Below, one piece after another: positions 6,201 through 7,159 of a stretch of DNA of 7,159 nucleotides. Source of the stretch: Nitrospirae bacterium GWC2_42_7. Its GTDB lineage: Bacteria > Nitrospirota > Thermodesulfovibrionia > Thermodesulfovibrionales > UBA6898. The notes below the pieces were generated by a model. The model had not been told where the DNA came from and did no database searches. It saw nothing but the letters and a program-made list of their open reading frames with translations. The stretch is from NCBI GenBank assembly GCA_001803645.1, contig MHDW01000044.1, positions 1-7,159 of the forward strand, written 5' to 3'. Position 1 is the first letter of the stretch; each line of letters starts with the position of its first letter. The translations under genes were made by a program, and so were the position numbers.

Positions 6201-7159
6201 TGATAACTCGCAATTATTTACGTGGAAAGTAAGCAAGGACGATGGTGTTCCTGACGGCCTGTATACATTGTCACTCTATGCAAAGGACAATGCAGGTTTT
6301 GAGGTTGAGGTTAAGGTCAGTGTTAAGATCGACAATACACCTCCGGAGGTCTTGATCACAACACCGACAGAAGACAGTTACATCAAAACAGCTCCAGCAG
6401 ATATCAAAGGCACTGTTTTTGATATCAACTTTGATAAATATACACTTGAGCTTTCTGCAGAAAATTGCTCCAGCGCATTCAAATGGGCCGCGGTGAAGAT
6501 TTCAACATCTTCTGTAAAAGACAATGTTGTCTTCTCATGGCAGGCCCTGCCCCCTGACGGAGAATACTGTTTGAGATTATCAGCAATTGATAAGACCGGG
6601 AACAAGTCAGAGACAAAGACAAACATTGAGGTAGACACGCATCCGCCTGTGTCAACCGTGCTTTCCGGCAAAATAGAAAACAAAAACAATGTGAAGCTTA
6701 CATGGACGCCAAACACTGAGCCTGACCTTAATGGATATAACATCTACAGAGATGGTCAAAAGCAAAACCCTGCTATTGTTGAAAGCTGTGAGTTCATTGA
6801 TCAAAGCCTTACCGGAGGAACATATGGCTATACAGCAAAGGCTGTAGATCTTGCAGGCAACGAAAGTGTTGCATCGAATGAAGTAAAACTCACGATCGAT
6901 AAAACCGGGCCTGATGCAAGGATTCAATCACCTCGCGATAATGCAAGAGTAAGCGGACTTGTTGATATAAAGGGCACGGCTTACAGCGCTGATGACTTTA
7001 AGCAGTATAAAGTTTATATAGGACAAGGCCCAAATCCCACAACATGGAATCTAAATAGAACATCTCCTGTGCCTACACCTTACGGCATGCTTGCCCAGTT
7101 GGAAACAATCAGCCTTTCCGAAGGACAATATTCAATTAAACTCGAAACAGAAGATATAT
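1..7159 (+). CDS. Giant multidomain surface/secreted protein (CARDB, FlgD-like Ig, beta-propeller, Ig-like array, Fn3), partial at both ends
   Basis: Frame 1 is open from the first base to the last complete codon at 7156-7158, 2386 codons or roughly 260 kDa, with no stop. No start is visible: the first in-frame ATG (493-495) lies inside a recognisable CARDB domain, and typical domain sequence precedes it. Residues here are numbered from base 1. Domain order is CARDB x3 (1-309), SPNGDG Ig-like domain (313-412), propeller (421-930), then Ig-like modules interleaved with three more SPNGDG domains (931-2216), Fn3-like domain (2217-2299) and a cut Ig-like module (2305-2386). I see about 15 cysteines, no long hydrophobic segment and no protease or hydrolase motif. 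Families with these modules are usually exported and act in adhesion, matrix or substrate binding, so a long extracellular stalk is inferred. The signal peptide, anchor and any C-terminal effector would lie outside the window. The specific function is unknown. Confidence 0.95.
250..600 (+). other. CARDB domain 2
   Basis: Residues 84-200 form a complete CARDB module. It opens with the strand INLTISYKDIVINPSP (86-101), has the typical middle ALISALVRNAGFASAGNIKV (108-127), where 'V+N.G..' is the family signature, and closes with LVDPEDQIQEIREDDNEA (175-192), a variant of the 'D....I.E.NE.NN' ending. CARDB domains are Ig-like beta sandwiches found in tandem in bacterial and archaeal surface proteins. 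Confidence 0.85.
601..927 (+). other. CARDB domain 3
   Basis: Residues 201-309 are the clearest CARDB copy. It starts with LPDLVITTNSIQFTPSTP (201-218), the classic 'PDL.i..i...P..p..G' opening. It continues with VSIKVSVQNKGEQAAGNVLV (224-243), containing 'v.N.G...a.n..v', and ends with NVDPDDAIIEQSEDNNKAS (286-304). It leads within a few residues into the first SPNGDG domain, so the three CARDB domains form one block at the left of the window. Confidence 0.9.
937..1236 (+). other. FlgD/CHU_C-type Ig-like domain 1 (SPNGDGVKD)
   Basis: Residues 313-412. The Asp-rich loop ISPNGDGVKD (321-330) is followed by beta strands (EFSFNLD, TVWIIVVNN) and by the second family signature VIWDGLDDKEMVVPDGQY (372-389), the 'WDG....G..v.dG.Y' block. 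This pair of motifs defines the FlgD-Ig and gliding-motility C-terminal-like domain family found in many secreted proteins. The Asp-rich loop could bind calcium (inference). Unlike the later copies, it runs straight into the propeller rather than into an Ig-like module. Confidence 0.85.
1261..2790 (+). other. TolB/PD40-like beta-propeller domain
   Basis: Residues 421-930 differ from the flanking Ig-like modules and contain recurring 'WSPDs+.iaY' motifs typical of TolB/PD40 propeller blades. Candidates are QWFPDESGIIFYLSK (439-453), LSPNGQNTAFILEKY (516-530), FWAPDNSYIAYKTY (572-585), IWSPDSKKIAYTSD (622-635), DWFNNNSILVRDFY (661-674), APDGKKWVFHDY (779-790), QWLDNRSLLAGYY (849-861) and LSPHKNYINYYLHNY (897-911). 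A weak ninth lies near 729-741. Each is followed by a strand resembling a reported value, for example QIVVIDTHG (637-645) and LVVYDMNTKE (795-804). This suits a propeller of seven to nine blades. Propellers of this type bind ligands or proteins; no catalytic residues are evident. It is not TolB itself, given its place inside a giant Ig-rich chain. Confidence 0.75.
2791..3060 (+). other. Bacterial Ig-like module A (KG...NPxxW type)
   Basis: Residues 931-1020 follow the propeller. Strand SSITIKGTATDLNFEGYQLE (942-961) is followed by the NPDVW motif (967-971), and the module ends with AGTFYIRLTVWDKAGNAS (995-1012), the usual last strands of bacterial Ig-like domains ('G.Y.l.l.v.D.aGN.s'). A proline-rich linker (GLPPPKIA) leads to the second SPNGDG domain. 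Confidence 0.65.
3076..3360 (+). other. FlgD/CHU_C-type Ig-like domain 2 (SPNGDGVQD)
   Basis: Residues 1026-1120. The loop FSPNGDGVQD (1037-1046) is canonical, followed by strands VGLHYTVF and YFDFYVYDEN and the block LLWDGTDEYGNIVPEGKYKI (1089-1108). It ends at the linker DNTPP (1120-1124). This copy fits the family consensus best, with the full 'WDG.de.GN.vpeG.Y' motif. Confidence 0.85.
3373..3765 (+). other. Ig-like module B, extended and divergent
   Basis: Residues 1125-1255 lie between a DNTPP linker and the next strands. The region carries WVVEYGEDDNPQEWFIH (1167-1183), a clear copy of the 'YG...NPxxW' signature, and ends with GKTYKITAEDLGGNKSS (1233-1249), the usual Ig-like closing strands. 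It is longer than its sisters, with extra sequence on both sides of the NPxxW motif (about 1133-1165 and 1184-1230). I assign it to the same repeat family with insertions. Confidence 0.5.
3766..4389 (+). other. Two divergent beta-sandwich segments with a Gly/Asn linker
   Basis: Residues 1256-1463 match no family I can name with confidence. The first half (1261-1348) has alternating beta-type strands such as STITLQYNKLGTWIDLETI (1286-1304) and KELRIKLIDIYNNEYYSNEY (1325-1344). A flexible Asn/Gly-rich linker, NDGNNPGNSGEDNK (1349-1362), follows. The second half (1363-1463) starts FKLSIKYDEPG and ends with a strand and DRVLP (1464-1468), a variant of the DNTPP linker. Both halves are probably Ig-like folds, inferred only from strand pattern, size and position. 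Confidence 0.4.
4402..4758 (+). other. Bacterial Ig-like module E (KG...NPxxW type)
   Basis: Residues 1468-1586. It opens PTAQITYPIKS, has the strand TDIKGNWFG (1487-1495), the signature WELLYGIGENPDTW (1511-1524), and closing strands FSIKLKVVDISGNTSC (1561-1576). An insertion between the KG strand and the NPxxW motif (about 1494-1510) makes it longer than module A. It leads into SPNGDG domain 3. Confidence 0.6.
4762..5100 (+). other. FlgD/CHU_C-type Ig-like domain 3 (SPNGDNVLD)
   Basis: Residues 1588-1700. The loop FSPNGDNVLD (1599-1608) keeps the key Asn, Gly and Asp residues but has Asn for the second Gly. The WDG block is TWDGKGDSDTDMADGRYAIA (1660-1679). The spacing between the two motifs is longer than in domains 1 and 2 because of extra sequence around 1628-1657. 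It ends in the linker DNTPP (1699-1703). Confidence 0.8.
5110..5391 (+). other. Bacterial Ig-like module F (KG...NPxxW type)
   Basis: Residues 1704-1797. It has the full signature of this repeat family: VEVKGNADDLHFKEYILEAG (1720-1739) followed by QGDNPDTWNLI (1740-1750). It closes with GKWTLKLSATDKLGNNNS (1772-1789). The coding DNA around the NPxxW motif resembles that of module J near the right edge of the window. Confidence 0.7.
5401..5709 (+). other. FlgD/CHU_C-type Ig-like domain 4 (degenerate, SPNNDEKLD)
   Basis: Residues 1801-1903. The loop reads FSPNNDEKLD (1813-1822), so both glycines of SPNGDG are replaced, while the Asn and both framing Asp residues remain. The second motif is TWDGKDNQENLVNDGAFIVQ (1863-1882), with Ala-Phe in place of the usual x-Tyr after the Gly. 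The domain is recognisable but is the most divergent of the four copies. It ends at DTTLP (1904-1908). Confidence 0.75.
5725..5991 (+). other. Bacterial Ig-like module G
   Basis: Residues 1909-1997. It opens VIDIKQPADNSYIKTDVTIN (1909-1928), a typical '..i..P.dgs.i...v.i.G' start, continues GAISDTNIREYTI, and closes with LPEGNYALNIMTSDFAENAL (1970-1989). It keeps the general module pattern but lacks the NPxxW motif. It is bounded by DTTLP and DRTPP linkers. Confidence 0.6.
6007..6330 (+). other. Bacterial Ig-like module H (NPxxW type)
   Basis: Residues 2003-2110. It opens KVTLDTPKEGEYYGG, has the strand IEINITGSIVEKNLDKYSLR (2028-2047) followed by YGLGENPAEWTEL (2048-2060), and closes with VPDGLYTLSLYAKDNAGFEV (2083-2102). 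It lies between DRTPP (1998-2002) and DNTPP (2111-2115). Confidence 0.7.
6346..6633 (+). other. Bacterial Ig-like module I
   Basis: Residues 2116-2211. It opens EVLITTPTEDSYIKTAPADI (2116-2135), close in pattern to modules G and J, then has KGTVFDINFDKYTLELSAEN (2136-2155). The NPxxW position is replaced by a Cys/Ser stretch ending in Trp2162. It closes with PPDGEYCLRLSAIDKTGNKS (2184-2203) and the linker DTHPP (2212-2216). Confidence 0.7.
6649..6897 (+). other. Fibronectin type III-like domain
   Basis: Residues 2217-2299. After DTHPP come VKLTWTPNTEPDLNGYNIYR (2231-2250), with the Fn3 signature 'v.LtW.p....d..gY.iYr', and GGTYGYTAKAVDLAGNES (2272-2289), with the matching 'Y.y.v.AvD.aGNeS' strand. 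It is the only Fn3-like domain seen in the window. Fn3 domains in bacterial exported proteins commonly act as spacers or binding modules. Confidence 0.85.
6913..7158 (+). other. Bacterial Ig-like module J (KG...NPxxW type, cut by right edge)
   Basis: Residues 2305-2386. It opens DARIQSPRDNARVSGLVDIK (2305-2324), then GTAYSADDFKQYKVYIGQGP (2325-2344) and NPTTWNLN (2345-2352), the repeat signature. Closing strands LSEGQYSIKLETED (2372-2385) are present but the typical 'aGN' end is cut off. The gene clearly continues to the right. Confidence 0.7.

Noticed and set aside
5617..6927. Opposite-strand frames at 5617-5904, 6378-6743 and 6652-6927
   Set aside because: They are antisense to Ig-like modules and the Fn3-like domain, overlap one another, and have no motif.

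Overview
The whole window is the interior of a single very large protein gene on the + strand. Reading frame 1 has no stop codon from base 1 to base 7158, giving 2386 codons, and both the start and the end of the gene lie outside the window. There is no intergenic DNA, RNA gene, mobile element, CRISPR array or identifiable regulatory site. Short open frames on the opposite strand are by-products of this gene's codon use.

The protein is a chain of extracellular-type beta-sandwich modules. In order they are: three CARDB domains (the first cut by the window edge); a FlgD/CHU_C-type Ig-like domain with the SPNGDGxxD loop; a beta-propeller of about 510 residues with TolB/PD40-like repeats; and then a long array in which three more SPNGDG domains alternate with bacterial Ig-like modules. 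The array also holds one fibronectin type III-like domain and ends in a further Ig-like module cut by the right edge. Many modules are joined by 'DNTPP'-type linkers, and several share a signature with a 'KG' strand followed by 'NPxxW'.

The organism cannot be named from this sequence. Moderate-to-low G+C (about 34 to 45% in hand-counted samples), frequent ATA and AGA codons and this architecture would suit an uncultured environmental bacterium, for example from Nitrospirota, Omnitrophota, Desulfobacterota or a related group. That is inference only.

The likely role is a secreted or surface-displayed giant adhesin, matrix or scaffold protein in which the propeller may be a ligand-binding head within a long stalk. 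No catalytic site, signal peptide, membrane segment or anchor is visible. The activity of the full protein may reside in the missing ends.
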